From: Ereboglobus luteus
Lineage (GTDB): Bacteria > Verrucomicrobiota > Verrucomicrobiia > Opitutales > Opitutaceae
NCBI RefSeq assembly: GCF_003096195.1
Contig: NZ_CP023004.1
Span: forward strand, 1,530,501 to 1,594,500
Direction of reading: 5' to 3'
Length of the DNA stretch: 64,000 bases
The notes beneath the pieces are model-generated. The model saw only the letters and a list, made by a program, of their open reading frames with translations. It had not been told where the DNA came from and searched no databases. Positions 37,959 through 47,805 of the stretch are shown in pieces. A program made the position numbers and the translations under genes. Position 1 is the first letter of the stretch. Each line of letters begins with the position of its first letter.

Positions 37959-39608
37959 TTATTTCAATGGGCGTGAGGCGGGGAGGGGGCCAGAATGGAC
38001 GCGTTTCAGAACATAAACGGCCTCTACATTGCGATTATAATTTTTGATCGACTCGAAGCTTCTCCAAAAAAGTTCCGGACGGTGGAGGTCTTTCCAGAAC
38101 ACGTCAACGGTCTGGATATGGGCATAAGGTAATCTGTTTTTTTGAATAAACTTGGCCACTTCTATGATAGACGGACCGAAACAGATTATATAATCAGGAA
38201 GCTCAAGCCCCTTGTAGAACGGACGCGGTAGATTTTCATATTGTTTGGCAACAGGTGGGTAGGGAACCTGCCAGGCATAAGTAAGTTGGGGTGAATGAAA
38301 AAGAAGGGGGAACACCATGTGTCTGGGCAATACCCAAGCCGTTGCGTTGGTCTTGAGGTTTTCATTAATCCAGTTGGATGTTTTCCTATAGGGATCTTCA
38401 GGTGAGTTTTTGAGCTCTTTTACAAATTTAATTGGAGTTGATGCAACTCCGGATTTGGTAAACATGCCTCCATTGAATACATTGGTTGTAAAGGCGACCA
38501 AGGCTAAAATCATTGCAAATGGCGCGCAATTTTTTGAGAGAATTGTGATGACACGCGCTGAGAGCCAAATTAACAGCGGAATGATTGGCATGATGTAACG
38601 CACATCGCCCACGCTTGTCATCGCGCGAGCTTGAGGCATCACTGCCACGACAAAAATCATATATATGACGATCGCGAGAATGCCGCGCAAAATGATGGTG
38701 TCTTTTTTCCATATGCCCACGCCAAATATGGCAATGATTGCCCCATATGAGACGAATTCACACGCGTTAATATCGCGACAAAACCAAAAAAAGAGCATTA
38801 TTCGATCCCATATTGTGTTACGAGACACAACCGAAGTGCCCAATTCCGTTTTATAGGGGTTCCACACAAGACACGCCAGTCCGCAAACCACGATTATTGG
38901 AACAAGGCAAATCAACCAGTCCCGAAGGGGGATTTTTCGGTGACGATGTTCAAAAAACACGTAATCAGCTAACATGGCGATAAAGAGCGCCATGAAATTC
39001 ATATAATTCGAAAAGAACAAGCCAATGGATGCAAGGGGCAGCAGCCAAACATATAGGCGCCGGCGATCTCTGTATATATAGAGTAGAACAACAAGCACGC
39101 TGAAAAAGCAAGTTGCAGCATAATAGCGCGATTGCCTCAAATAAAGTAGCAGGGAAACATTGCAGGCTAGAGCGATACCTAATGTGACTATAAACGCACG
39201 GCTGTTGGTGTTTTTGATTGCGCACCACAAGAGAGCTGCGACAGTGAGCAGCCCCATGATTGCAAACGGTAGTCGGGCAGTAAGCGAGGTTTGACCAAAG
39301 AGGTGAAAAGAGATGGCTGTTATGTAGGCAGGAAGTGGCGGAGTTGACCGGTCATGTAGGTTAACGGATAATAGTCCATCTGCGTAGAGCACGATATTCC
39401 TGCCGTGATCGACGAGAATCGTGGTGTCTCCTGTTTCGAGCACGCCCTTTGCGCCTAGTGCATTTAACGCTTCATCATCCCATAGCGCATAGTTGTCCAG
39501 ACCCCAGAACAGGAGCACCCCGATTAGCAATAGGAAACCGCTGGCAATGGCGATTCTTGAGCGATTCGTTGCAATGGGCCCATGCAGCGTTGACTGGGAT
39601 GGCGTCAT
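37959..39608 (-). CDS. Membrane glycosyltransferase, GT-C/PMT (GT39-like)
   Basis: 549 residues with about eleven membrane helices. The first periplasmic loop has the acidic pair in LWDDEALNALGAKGV, as in GT-C enzymes such as PMT and ArnT, and LHDRSTPPLPAYITAISFHLFG follows as in that family. A C-terminal soluble domain (about 430-549) is present. It should transfer a sugar from a lipid-phosphate donor on the periplasmic side. It reads toward the IS256 remnant, opposite to the first half of the island. Confidence 0.85.
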   Translation of the reverse strand: MTPSQSTLHGPIATNRSRIAIASGFLLLIGVLLFWGLDNYALWDDEALNALGAKGVLETGDTTILVDHGRNIVLYADGLLSVNLHDRSTPPLPAYITAISFHLFGQTSLTARLPFAIMGLLTVAALLWCAIKNTNSRAFIVTLGIALACNVSLLLYLRQSRYYAATCFFSVLVVLLYIYRDRRRLYVWLLPLASIGLFFSNYMNFMALFIAMLADYVFFEHRHRKIPLRDWLICLVPIIVVCGLACLVWNPYKTELGTSVVSRNTIWDRIMLFFWFCRDINACEFVSYGAIIAIFGVGIWKKDTIILRGILAIVIYMIFVVAVMPQARAMTSVGDVRYIMPIIPLLIWLSARVITILSKNCAPFAMILALVAFTTNVFNGGMFTKSGVASTPIKFVKELKNSPEDPYRKTSNWINENLKTNATAWVLPRHMVFPLLFHSPQLTYAWQVPYPPVAKQYENLPRPFYKGLELPDYIICFGPSIIEVAKFIQKNRLPYAHIQTVDVFWKDLHRPELFWRSFESIKNYNRNVEAVYVLKRVHSGPLPASRPLK

Positions 39609-39617
39609 TGAGATATA

Positions 39618-40388
39618 TTACGAGTTGTTGCCTTTGTGTTTGTAGTCGCCCCGGCTGAAATACTTTTCCAGCCAGACATAAGAGCATATAAAGAAGTATC
39701 TGCTGCCCATTTCCTTTATCTTGAGCTTGGCGACGCCGTGCTTGCGGTTCTTCCAGGAGATGGGAATGACTGTCCATGTGAAACCTCGCACGATGGCCTT
39801 CAGGGGTATTTCCACAGTCAGATTGAAATGCGGGGCGATCAGTGGACGGCAGCCATCGACCGCCGTGCGACGATATGCCTTAAAGGCATTGGTTGTGTCG
39901 TTGAGTCCGTGTCGAAATCCCAAGCGCACTAGGAAATTGGCAACTCGATTAACCCAAAGCTTGACCTTGGGATAATTGATTACCTTACCACCCTTTATAA
40001 AGCGACTGCCAAAAACACAGTCCCATCCCTCATTAAGCAAATGCCAGTATTTAATAGCATCGGCAGGTGAATCGGAGGCGTCGGCCATCATTATGACAAC
40101 CGCATCTCCATGGCTGTGATCAAGTCCATAAATGATCGCACGCCCGAAACCGTGAGGCTCCGGATTTTGCACCGGTGTAAGCGTAGGGATGCTTGTAATC
40201 TTGAGGTTTTGAAGGACTTGCCATGTTTTGTCCCTCGAACCGTCGTCAATAACGACAATTTCGTGAGGAATACCCGCCGCTGTGAATAGGGAATAAATAT
40301 CGGCAAGGGTTTCGGGTAGCGATTCTTCCTCATCACGGGCCGGAATGAGAACCGAATATAAACGAAGTTGTTTATTGCAGGATATCAT
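39618..40388 (-). CDS. GT2 family glycosyltransferase
   Basis: 256 residues of GT-A fold: SVLIPARDEEESLPETL, EIVVIDDGSRDKTW, the DxD-like stretch VVIMMADASDSPADA and FGSRFIKGGKVI. Resembles dolichyl-phosphate glucose/mannose synthases. The start overlaps the end of the methyltransferase gene and the stop is 9 bases from the GT39-like start, so the three form one operon. Confidence 0.9.
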   Translation of the reverse strand: MISCNKQLRLYSVLIPARDEEESLPETLADIYSLFTAAGIPHEIVVIDDGSRDKTWQVLQNLKITSIPTLTPVQNPEPHGFGRAIIYGLDHSHGDAVVIMMADASDSPADAIKYWHLLNEGWDCVFGSRFIKGGKVINYPKVKLWVNRVANFLVRLGFRHGLNDTTNAFKAYRRTAVDGCRPLIAPHFNLTVEIPLKAIVRGFTWTVIPISWKNRKHGVAKLKIKEMGSRYFFICSYVWLEKYFSRGDYKHKGNNS

Positions 40389-41073
40389 TATTTACGTGCG
40401 ACAACGAGAAACTGTTTGCCAAATATCGGCCAGAAAATAGGAAGTCGCAAATAGAGACCAACGAGGAAAGGGGGCATTTTTATGCCCCGGGCCATTGTAT
40501 ATGGAAGGAATCTTGCTTTGCATAAGGATACTTCAAACTTCAAACTTTGCAAACCTTCCGACAAAGACCGTTCCGTGATGGGCAAATAATGATCCCAAAA
40601 ATCCCAATAGGATCCCGGCAAGTATCTGATGTTGGGACCCATAGCAATGAGCACGCCACCTGGGGTTAGGCAGCGTCTGACTTCGAGAAGTGTGCGCTGG
40701 AGCGTGGCCTTGTCGGGCAAATGTTCGAAGAAGTTGCTGGTAAATACCATATCAAGCGTATTATCCTCCATTGGCCATCGACTGGAGCAATCTTGAGCAA
40801 AAAGGGTCACGTCAGAATTGAGGTTGCCTTTTGTTTTTGGGTTCAAGTCCATTCCAAATTTTTCTGTGGCAGAAATATTATTTATAAATTCACCATAACC
40901 ACAACCCAAGTCCAAAACACGCGTGCGGCCTCCGGGAAAAGAAGGGGGGGGGTAAACTGCTGAAAATAAGATTTAATGATTATCCTCCACACAGATTTTC
41001 TATATTCACGCATGGCATCGAAACGCTTCTCATAGATTCGTTGCAAGTCATCCGGATTATTATTAGTCGTCAT
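40388..41073 (-). CDS. SAM-dependent class I methyltransferase, frameshifted
   Basis: From the ATG at 41071-41073 (MTTNNNPDDLQRIYEKRFD) the first frame runs into a run of nine Cs on the minus strand (plus-strand Gs at 40944-40952). Adding one C restores PPSFPGGRTRVLDLGCGYGEF, the SAM-binding motif I. LFAQDCSSRWPMEDNTLDMV and FFEHLPDK follow. The joined protein is about 228 residues and likely methylates a glycan or lipid-linked sugar of this cluster. Confidence 0.87.
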
Positions 41074-41086
41074 GGTTTGAAGGCAT

Positions 41087-42160
41087 TTATAATGCCGCGG
41101 ATACATCAAGCCAGTTGGGATTGGCGTGCGCATGGGCGGCAATCTCCCCAAGGATTTCGCACGTTGTGGTCGCGGGGCGCCAGTCCCATAGGCGGGCGGC
41201 CTTGGTGGAATCAAGAACCATCCAAGGAATGTCAAAGGGGCGCGAATTCGGATCGGTGTCTATTTCGCGCGGTTCGAAGTTTTGCGCGCACCAGGCGCTG
41301 AGTTGGCGCAGTGACATGGCCGATGCGGAGCCGCCTGCGCAATTTATAATACGGTCGCCGCTTTCGAGCGCGCGTTGATTACCGATTTGTTTCAGCAGGA
41401 GCGGCACGAGGTCCTTCGGGTGCAGGCAGTCGCGAACTTGGTGCCCCTGTCCGTCGAAACCGATGTATTTCAAGGGGTGTCCGCGTAGGTAACTGTTTAT
41501 CCAATATGAAAAAATACCCTGGTCGGCGCGGCCGAATTGTCCCGCGCCGGCGAGCACTCCGCAGCGGTTTATATACACGGGGAGGGCGAAGGTTTCCCCG
41601 TATTCGAGTCCAAGCGTTTCGGAGGCGAGTTTTGTGGCTCCGTAAAGCGAAACGGGGGCGAGCGTGGAAAAGGTTTCGGAGACGCCGTTCGCGCTGATTC
41701 CAGCGGGGAGCGCGGCGTCGGTTGCGGGTCGGTAGGCCTCGTTGTGAACTTCAACGGGGAGCGCGGCAAGCGGCGGAATCGAATACACGCGGCTGGTGCT
41801 CAGGAGTATAAAGCCCGCCTTGTGTCGCTTGCAGTATTCAAGAAGGTTGATCGTGCCGCAGAGGTTGTGCTCGACGAGCTGGCGCGTGCTGGTTTTTCCG
41901 TCAACGCCCGCGAGCACGCTGGGATTCGCGGCGGCGTCGATGACGAAATCGGCGGGCGGCAGGGTTTCGAGATCGCTGGCTACCCGAATATCGCCGTGTT
42001 GGATGCGGACGCCGATCGCCTTCAGTCGGGCGCGGTTGGTTTCGCTTCCGGGGCGTATGAAATTATCAAACCCAAAAACAGTGTGTCCATGGTTCGCGAG
42101 TTCGGAGGCCAGTGTGACGCCGACAAAACCACATATGCCCGAGATGAGTATTTTAGACAT
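41087..42160 (-). CDS. NAD-dependent sugar epimerase (CDP-paratose 2-epimerase-like)
   Basis: 357 residues of extended SDR type: ILISGICGFVGVTLASELANHG for NAD, VIDAAANPSVLAGVDGKTST, LLSTSRVYSIPP, and YGATKLASETLGLEYG with the YxxxK pair. The IPPLAALPVE...ISANGVSETF stretch fits CDP-tyvelose/paratose 2-epimerase relatives. It sits next to a second epimerase gene, so a dideoxy or deoxyhexose pathway is likely. Confidence 0.85.
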   Translation of the reverse strand: MSKILISGICGFVGVTLASELANHGHTVFGFDNFIRPGSETNRARLKAIGVRIQHGDIRVASDLETLPPADFVIDAAANPSVLAGVDGKTSTRQLVEHNLCGTINLLEYCKRHKAGFILLSTSRVYSIPPLAALPVEVHNEAYRPATDAALPAGISANGVSETFSTLAPVSLYGATKLASETLGLEYGETFALPVYINRCGVLAGAGQFGRADQGIFSYWINSYLRGHPLKYIGFDGQGHQVRDCLHPKDLVPLLLKQIGNQRALESGDRIINCAGGSASAMSLRQLSAWCAQNFEPREIDTDPNSRPFDIPWMVLDSTKAARLWDWRPATTTCEILGEIAAHAHANPNWLDVSAAL

Positions 42161-42173
42161 GGGCGGACGTGTG

Positions 42174-43231
42174 TTATTGAATGCGTTGTTGCCAGGCTTC
42201 CACTATCTGGCGGATTGTGTCCTCGAGTGACTGGGTGATGTCCCAGGCGGGGTAGTGCGCGCGCATTTTGCCCAGATCACTGTAATAACAGATGTGGTCG
42301 CCTATGCGATTTTGCTCAACGTAGGTGTATATCTGTTTCTTCTCGCTGAATTTTTCGGCAATCGCAAAGGCTTCCAATATGGAGCAGGAATTGTTTTTTC
42401 CCCCGCCAAGATTATAAACTTCCCCACACGGGGGGCGGCGGCGAAGGCGGCCATGAAGCGGGCGACATCAAGCGAGTGTATATTATCGCGCACTTGCTTG
42501 CCTTTATAACCGAAAACTTTGTATTCGCGGCCCTCCAGGTTGCATTTGACGAGGTAGGAGAGAAAGCCGTGCAGCTCAACGCCGGTGTGGTTGGGGCCGG
42601 TCAGGCAGCCACCGCGCAGGCAGCAGGTGGGCATGTTGAAATAACGGCCGTATTCCTGCACCATGACGTCCGCGGCGACTTTGGACGCGCCAAAGAGAGA
42701 GTGTTTGGACTGGTCGATGGTGAAGGTTTCCGCGATGCCGTTTGCATAGGCGGGATCGGCGTAGTCCCAACGGGTTTCCAGTTCGGTGAGCGCGATGCGG
42801 TTGGGCGCGTCACCGTAAACCTTGTTCGTGGACATGTTGATGAAGGGCGCCTCGGGGCAGGCTTGGCGCGCGGCTTCGAGGAGGTTGAGCGTGCCGACGG
42901 CGTTGGTGTCGAAATCGTCAAAAGGGATGGCGGCGGCGCGATCATGGGAGGGTTGCGCGGCGGTGTGGACGATGATGTCGGGACGGATTTCCTTGACGAG
43001 GGCGAGCACGCCGGCGCGGTCGCGGATGTCGAGTTCGTGGTGTTGAAAGGCGGGCAGTTCGCGGGCGAGGCGTTGCTGGTTCCAGCGGGTATCGCCTTGC
43101 GGGCCGAAGAAGACCGCGCGCTGGTTGTTGTCCACACCATGCACGGCGCAGCCGAGTTCACGGGCGAAGTAGGTGCAAACTTCAGAGCCGATAAGTCCTG
43201 ACGAACCGGTGACGAGTAGTTTCTTGGGCAT
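42174..43231 (-). CDS. NAD-dependent sugar epimerase/dehydratase, frameshifted
   Basis: [21 protein letters not shown] gives the NAD motif; [37 protein letters not shown] and CLTGPNHTG fit the CDP-tyvelose epimerase branch. The main frame derails after AAPRVG. Adding one G to the run at the minus-strand equivalent of 42426-42429 gives [19 protein letters not shown] and the tail to 42174, about 352 residues. Its paralogue lies immediately downstream. Confidence 0.88.
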
Positions 43232-43334
43232 GAGTTTTGGCGAAAAAACGTAAGCTAGTTGTGAATGTGTGGATGTAAAGAGCGTAGCTGAACGCCCGGG
43301 GGCCCGCGGGCTTTGGCCTTATGGGCGACGGGGT

Positions 43335-44669
43335 TCAGCTCAGATCCCGGATGCTGCCGAACTCGGGGTCGACGAGGCGGCGGTAGGTGCGGACGATCAT
43401 GCCGTCGGTCAGGCCGGCGAGCCAGTCGCAGATGCAGCGGGCCTTGCCTTCGCGCGTCTTGGCCTCGTTGATTTGGTGCGCGGCACGGATGGGGATGACT
43501 TTGATCGCACGACGGGCTTGGGGCGGCTCGACATAGTTTTCCCATGCGGCTTCCCAGAGCGTGTGCAGCACGCGGCGGGCTTTGTATTCGATTTGCTGGA
43601 GTTGCGGGCTTTCGAAAATGATGTCGTTCGCCATTTTCTTGTAGAACTCGGCCTCGGCGACGGCGGCGGGCGCGATGGTGAGTTCGAATCGGTAGCGGTT
43701 GGTGAGCGTCGACATGAAGTTGCTGCGTTCCTTCAGGCGCGTGGCGCGGACGAAGGTGCCGATTTTCGCCGCGAACATGCGCTCGAGCTTGTCGGCGCGA
43801 ATGCCGTCGATGAGTTTCCTCAAGCAATCACCACGGGCTTTGGCGCTGAGTTTGAGCGGGCCGGTTTGCGCGTTCCAGTGAGATTCCGTTTTTTCAGCCC
43901 AGGCCTCGATGCGTTCGATTGTGAGAAAACCGGCTTTCACGCCGTCGACGATGTCGTTGAGCGAATAGGCCGCGTCATCGGCCCAGTCCATGATCTGGCA
44001 TTCAACGGACTTGAATGCGTTGAGCGCGAGGCCGTCGTGAAGCTCGCCAGGGATCTTGCGGTTCGCGAAAACAAATGAGCGCTGCTTTTCCTGATAATCG
44101 TAGAGGAAGTGGTTTGTTGGTTTCGCCTCGGAGCCGGTGAATTCGCGGTAGAGTTTTTTGTATTTGAGAACACCGTCGGTGAGGGCGCGCGTGGGCTGCA
44201 TGCCGCGCACGGCGGTTTCGGATTCAAAGATGGTCTCGCCGAGGAGGCGAAGCGTTTGCGCGTTGCCCTCGAATCCCCCGTGGTCGCGCATGATTTCTTG
44301 AAGCGTGCGCTCGCCCGAGTGGCCGAACGGCGGATGCCCGAGGTCGTGCGCGAGGCAAATGGCTTCGACGAGGTCGTCGTCGATATAAAAATCGGGGGCG
44401 AGAAGGGCGCGGCTCGGGCACTCCGCCGAGGCGAGATAGTGGCAGATGGAGCGGCCGATTTGCGCGACTTCCATGGAGTGCGTGAGGCGCGTGCGGTAGA
44501 AATCGTATTCGCCGGAGAGGAACACCTGCGTTTTCGATTGGAGCTTGCGGAAGGCGTGCGAGTGAATGAGCCGGTCACGATCAACCTGAAACGCGCTGCG
44601 ATAATCTTTTTTGCGGGGTTCGCCGAGCGTTTGCGTGTCGAAGTCGGAATAAAACCGATTGTGTTTCAT
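43335..44669 (-). CDS. dgt: Deoxyguanosinetriphosphate triphosphohydrolase (dGTPase)
   Basis: 444 residues from the ATG at 44667-44669 (KHNRFYSDFDTQTLG). HD-domain metal ligands appear in RTRLTHSMEVAQIGR, ICLAHDLGHPPFGHSGE and MDWADDAAYSLNDIVDGV. RDRLIHSHAFRKLQSKTQVF is the family start. It hydrolyses dNTPs to deoxynucleosides and triphosphate. Confidence 0.94.
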   Translation of the reverse strand: MKHNRFYSDFDTQTLGEPRKKDYRSAFQVDRDRLIHSHAFRKLQSKTQVFLSGEYDFYRTRLTHSMEVAQIGRSICHYLASAECPSRALLAPDFYIDDDLVEAICLAHDLGHPPFGHSGERTLQEIMRDHGGFEGNAQTLRLLGETIFESETAVRGMQPTRALTDGVLKYKKLYREFTGSEAKPTNHFLYDYQEKQRSFVFANRKIPGELHDGLALNAFKSVECQIMDWADDAAYSLNDIVDGVKAGFLTIERIEAWAEKTESHWNAQTGPLKLSAKARGDCLRKLIDGIRADKLERMFAAKIGTFVRATRLKERSNFMSTLTNRYRFELTIAPAAVAEAEFYKKMANDIIFESPQLQQIEYKARRVLHTLWEAAWENYVEPPQARRAIKVIPIRAAHQINEAKTREGKARCICDWLAGLTDGMIVRTYRRLVDPEFGSIRDLS

Positions 44670-44869
44670 GAAAGATAAACTGGGAGTTGAGCATGAATGC
44701 GGCGGGGCGGGCGATGTTTTTTGCAAACAGAAAAATGTGAAAATAAAAGAACCGGAGGACTCCCCGAGGGTGTTTTTTTATGCAAGGCGTGCTCGCTTTT
44801 GTCTTTGCGGCGTGCTCAGTTTGAGGTCTGTTTTTTTAACACATCATTTTTCAGCTACCCTTTCATACT

Positions 44870-46240
44870 ATGAAAAAAACACTCCGAGGCGTTCATGCGT
44901 TTGTTTTTGCACTGGCGGTCATCGCGCCGCTCGCGCTTTCAGCGGGTCCATGGGAGCCGCTTTTTAACGGCAGGGATTTGTCCGGCTGGAAGCAGGTCAA
45001 CGGCACCGCGCCCTACACGGTGGTTGACGGCGCGATCGTGGGCACGACGGTGCCGGGTTCGCCGAACAGTTTCCTCGCGACCGAAAAGCTTTACGGCGAC
45101 TTCATTCTCGAACTCGAGGTGATGCAGGATGCGCCGAGCAACAGCGGCATCCAGTTTCGCAGCGAATGCCGCGCCTCCGACGGGCGCGTGCACGGCTACC
45201 AAATGGAAATCGACCCGACGCCGCGCGCGTGGACGGGCGGCATCTACGACGAGGCGCGGCGCGGCTGGTTTTACACCGGCTCGATGAATCCCGCCGCGCG
45301 CGATCTCTACAAGCTCAACCAGTGGAACCGCGTTCGCATCGAGGCCATCGGCCCGTCGATTCGCACTTGGATCAACGGCGAGCCGGTCGCGCATGTGATT
45401 GACGACATGAACGCGCGCGGATTCATCGCGCTGCAAATCCACTCGATCTCGAAGAAGAAGCCCGAGGAGGCGGGTCGTCGCGTGTTCTGGCGCAACATCC
45501 GCATTCAAACCACCGACCTCAAGCCCTCGCCGGCGGACTCGCTTTTCATCCGCAACACAATCGTCAACAACCTTGCCGGCGCCGAGCGCGCGCAGGGCTG
45601 GAAGCTTCTCTGGGACGGCAGGACGACCGCGGGCTGGCGCGGCGCGGGCAAGAAGGCGTTTCCCGAAAAAGGCTGGCGCATCGAAAACGGCGAGCTGGTT
45701 GTCCAGAAATCCGACGGCAGGGAGTCGCAGAACGGCGGCGACATCGTGACCGAGGCGGAATACGCGGCGTTCGAGGTTGCGCTGGAATTCAAGCTCACCA
45801 AGGGCGCGAATAGCGGCATCAAATATTACGTGACCGAGAAATACGTGACCAAGGGCTCCGCCATCGGGCTGGAGTTCCAGTTGCTCGACGACGCGAATCA
45901 TCCCGACGCGAAACTCGGCGCCGCGGGCAACCGCCAGCTCGGCTCGCTTTACGACTTGATCCCGATCAACCGGATGCCGGGCAGCCTCGGCGTCAAGCCG
46001 CGCCTCGGCGAATGGCAGCACGCGCGCATCATCTCGCGCGCCGACGGCACGGTGGAGCACTGGCTGAACGGCATCAAGGTCGTCGAATACACGCGCGGCT
46101 CGCCGCTCTTCATGGCGCTTGTCGAACGGAGCAAATACAACAAGCACGAGGGCTTCGGCCTCGCGAAGAGCGGGCGCATTTTGTTGCAGGATCACGGCGA
46201 CGAAGTGCGCTTCCGCAGCATCAAGCTCCGCGAATTGTGA
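44870..46240 (+). CDS. Secreted tandem DUF1080 (3-keto-disaccharide hydrolase-like) protein
   Basis: 456 residues. A signal peptide (first about 25 residues, ending at ALSAG) is followed by two DUF1080/LamG-like domains. The first opens with LFNGRDLSGWKQVNG and has NSGIQFRSE and GYQMEID; the second opens LLWDGRTTAGWRGAG and has NSGIKYYVTEKY and IGLEFQLLDD. Family members cleave 3-keto-glycosides outside the cytoplasm. The next gene encodes a Tat-exported Gfo/Idh/MocA oxidoreductase, the usual partner. Confidence 0.9.
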   Translation: MKKTLRGVHAFVFALAVIAPLALSAGPWEPLFNGRDLSGWKQVNGTAPYTVVDGAIVGTTVPGSPNSFLATEKLYGDFILELEVMQDAPSNSGIQFRSECRASDGRVHGYQMEIDPTPRAWTGGIYDEARRGWFYTGSMNPAARDLYKLNQWNRVRIEAIGPSIRTWINGEPVAHVIDDMNARGFIALQIHSISKKKPEEAGRRVFWRNIRIQTTDLKPSPADSLFIRNTIVNNLAGAERAQGWKLLWDGRTTAGWRGAGKKAFPEKGWRIENGELVVQKSDGRESQNGGDIVTEAEYAAFEVALEFKLTKGANSGIKYYVTEKYVTKGSAIGLEFQLLDDANHPDAKLGAAGNRQLGSLYDLIPINRMPGSLGVKPRLGEWQHARIISRADGTVEHWLNGIKVVEYTRGSPLFMALVERSKYNKHEGFGLAKSGRILLQDHGDEVRFRSIKLREL

Positions 46241-46271
46241 CGAACAACCAATCCTCGCCTGTTTCACGTTT

Positions 46272-46300
46272 ATTCACCCATCACCTTCACCCTTCACTCT
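46272..46300. repeat. Reiterated ttcaccc word
   Basis: Four copies of a ttcaccc/tcaccat-type word lie just upstream of the next ATG (46304). It is the complement of the gtgaatggtga word at 21296-21326. Confidence 0.65.
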
Positions 46301-46303
46301 TAG

Positions 46304-47647
46304 ATGAATCGTCGCACGTTTATACAAAGTCTCTCACTCGCAGGGCTTGCCGTCGGGGCAGGCAGTTTGTCGCCGCGCCTGTTCGCGCGCGCGCGCGGCG
46401 CGAACGACCGGATTCGCGTGGGCCTGGTCGGGTTTGCCGACCGGTCGCGCGACACGCTCATCCCCGCGTTCCAACGACTGGCGGGCGAACTGAATTGCGA
46501 GATCGTCGCCGTTTCCGACATCTGGAACCGCCGCCGCGACGAAGCCGTTGCGTATTTCAAAAACAAATACAGCCAGGACATCGCCGTTTATCGCAACAAC
46601 GAGGAGATGTATGAAAAGGCCGGCCTCGACGCGGTCATCATCGCCACGGCGGATTTTCAACACGCGCTGCATTGCATCGAGGCGGTAAAAGCCGGGTGCG
46701 ACGCGTATGTCGAGAAACCCTTCGCCGAAACGATGGCGGACAATCGCGCCGCGCTCAAGGCCGTGCGCGCCAGCAAGCAGATCGTGCAGATCGGCTCGCA
46801 ACGGCGCAGCGGACGCAGCTACCACGCCGCGCATGACTACATAAAGTCGGGCCAGTTTGGTGACATCGTTTTTGCAGAGATGAGCTGGAACGTGAACCAG
46901 CCCGGCCGCTGGCGCCGCCCCGATCTCGTCGCGGGACTCAAGGAGGGCGATGTGGACTGGAAGCGTTTTCTCATGAACCGTCCGCGCGTCGCCTGGGATC
47001 CGAGAAAGTATGTCGAGTATCGCCTGTTCTGGCCGTATTCGTCGGGCATTCCCGGACAGTGGATGTGCCACCAGATCGACACCGTGCACTGGTTCACCGG
47101 ACTGCCGCATCCGCGCAGCGTGAGCGCCAACGGCGGCATCTACATGTGGAAGGACGGGCGCACCAATTTCGACACGATGACATCCGTCTTCGATTACGGC
47201 CCGCTCGACGACCCGACGAGGGGATTCCAAGTCGTCTACACTTCGCGTTTCAGCAACTCGGCGGGCGGCGTGAAGGAGGTTTATTATTCCAACGGCGGCG
47301 AGCTGAACCTCGACACAAACGAAGTTTCGCCGAAAGGCGGACTGACCGAGAAATACGCCACGCGCATGAAGATGCGGCCGAACCGGCTCAAGCCCGCGTC
47401 GTTGAAAGGCGACGGCCCCGCCGCGACCGACGCAAACACCGGCGTGGACAACATGGTGCTCGCGCACATGCGCAACTGGATGGAATGCCTGCGCTCGCGC
47501 AAGGAGCCGAACGCGCCCGTCGAGGCCGGCTACCAGCATTCCATCGCCACGATCATGGCCAACGCCGCCGCCCGCACCGGCGAAAAAGTGACCTTCGACG
47601 CCGCGCGCCAGGAAGTGCTCGCCGGCGGAAAAGTGTTTCACCTGTGA
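46304..47647 (+). CDS. Tat-exported Gfo/Idh/MocA family oxidoreductase
   Basis: 447 residues. The twin-arginine signal NRRTFIQSLSLAGLAVGAG opens it. The Rossmann fold (VGLVGFADRSRD, unusual in lacking the full GxGxxG) is followed by VIIATADFQHALHCIEAVKAG and VEKPFAETMADN, with the EKP catalytic lysine. The C-terminal domain is typical. It likely oxidises or isomerises a sugar in the periplasm with bound NAD(P), working with the DUF1080 protein. DUF1080 and Gfo/Idh pairs are common in Verrucomicrobiota. Confidence 0.92.
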   Translation: MNRRTFIQSLSLAGLAVGAGSLSPRLFARARGANDRIRVGLVGFADRSRDTLIPAFQRLAGELNCEIVAVSDIWNRRRDEAVAYFKNKYSQDIAVYRNNEEMYEKAGLDAVIIATADFQHALHCIEAVKAGCDAYVEKPFAETMADNRAALKAVRASKQIVQIGSQRRSGRSYHAAHDYIKSGQFGDIVFAEMSWNVNQPGRWRRPDLVAGLKEGDVDWKRFLMNRPRVAWDPRKYVEYRLFWPYSSGIPGQWMCHQIDTVHWFTGLPHPRSVSANGGIYMWKDGRTNFDTMTSVFDYGPLDDPTRGFQVVYTSRFSNSAGGVKEVYYSNGGELNLDTNEVSPKGGLTEKYATRMKMRPNRLKPASLKGDGPAATDANTGVDNMVLAHMRNWMECLRSRKEPNAPVEAGYQHSIATIMANAAARTGEKVTFDAARQEVLAGGKVFHL

Positions 47648-47805
47648 TCCGGGCTCATTTCGAGATCGCCGGGCCCGGCCCGGCGTTCTCTCCCGCGCGC
47701 CCAGGTTTGCCCGCATGCCAATCCTTGACACTCCCGCCTGCGAACGCATAACCAATCAACCTTTTAACACTCGGAAAACACACATCCCTCAAACGTAATC
47801 AGCAC

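Noticed and set aside
37282-38047. Plus-strand frames in the gap after the GT2 gene
   Set aside because: They are shadows of the decayed minus-strand IS256 transposase or have no family pattern.
43255-43827. A minus-strand frame in the dGTPase gene
   Set aside because: Arginine/proline-rich out-of-frame translation of dgt.
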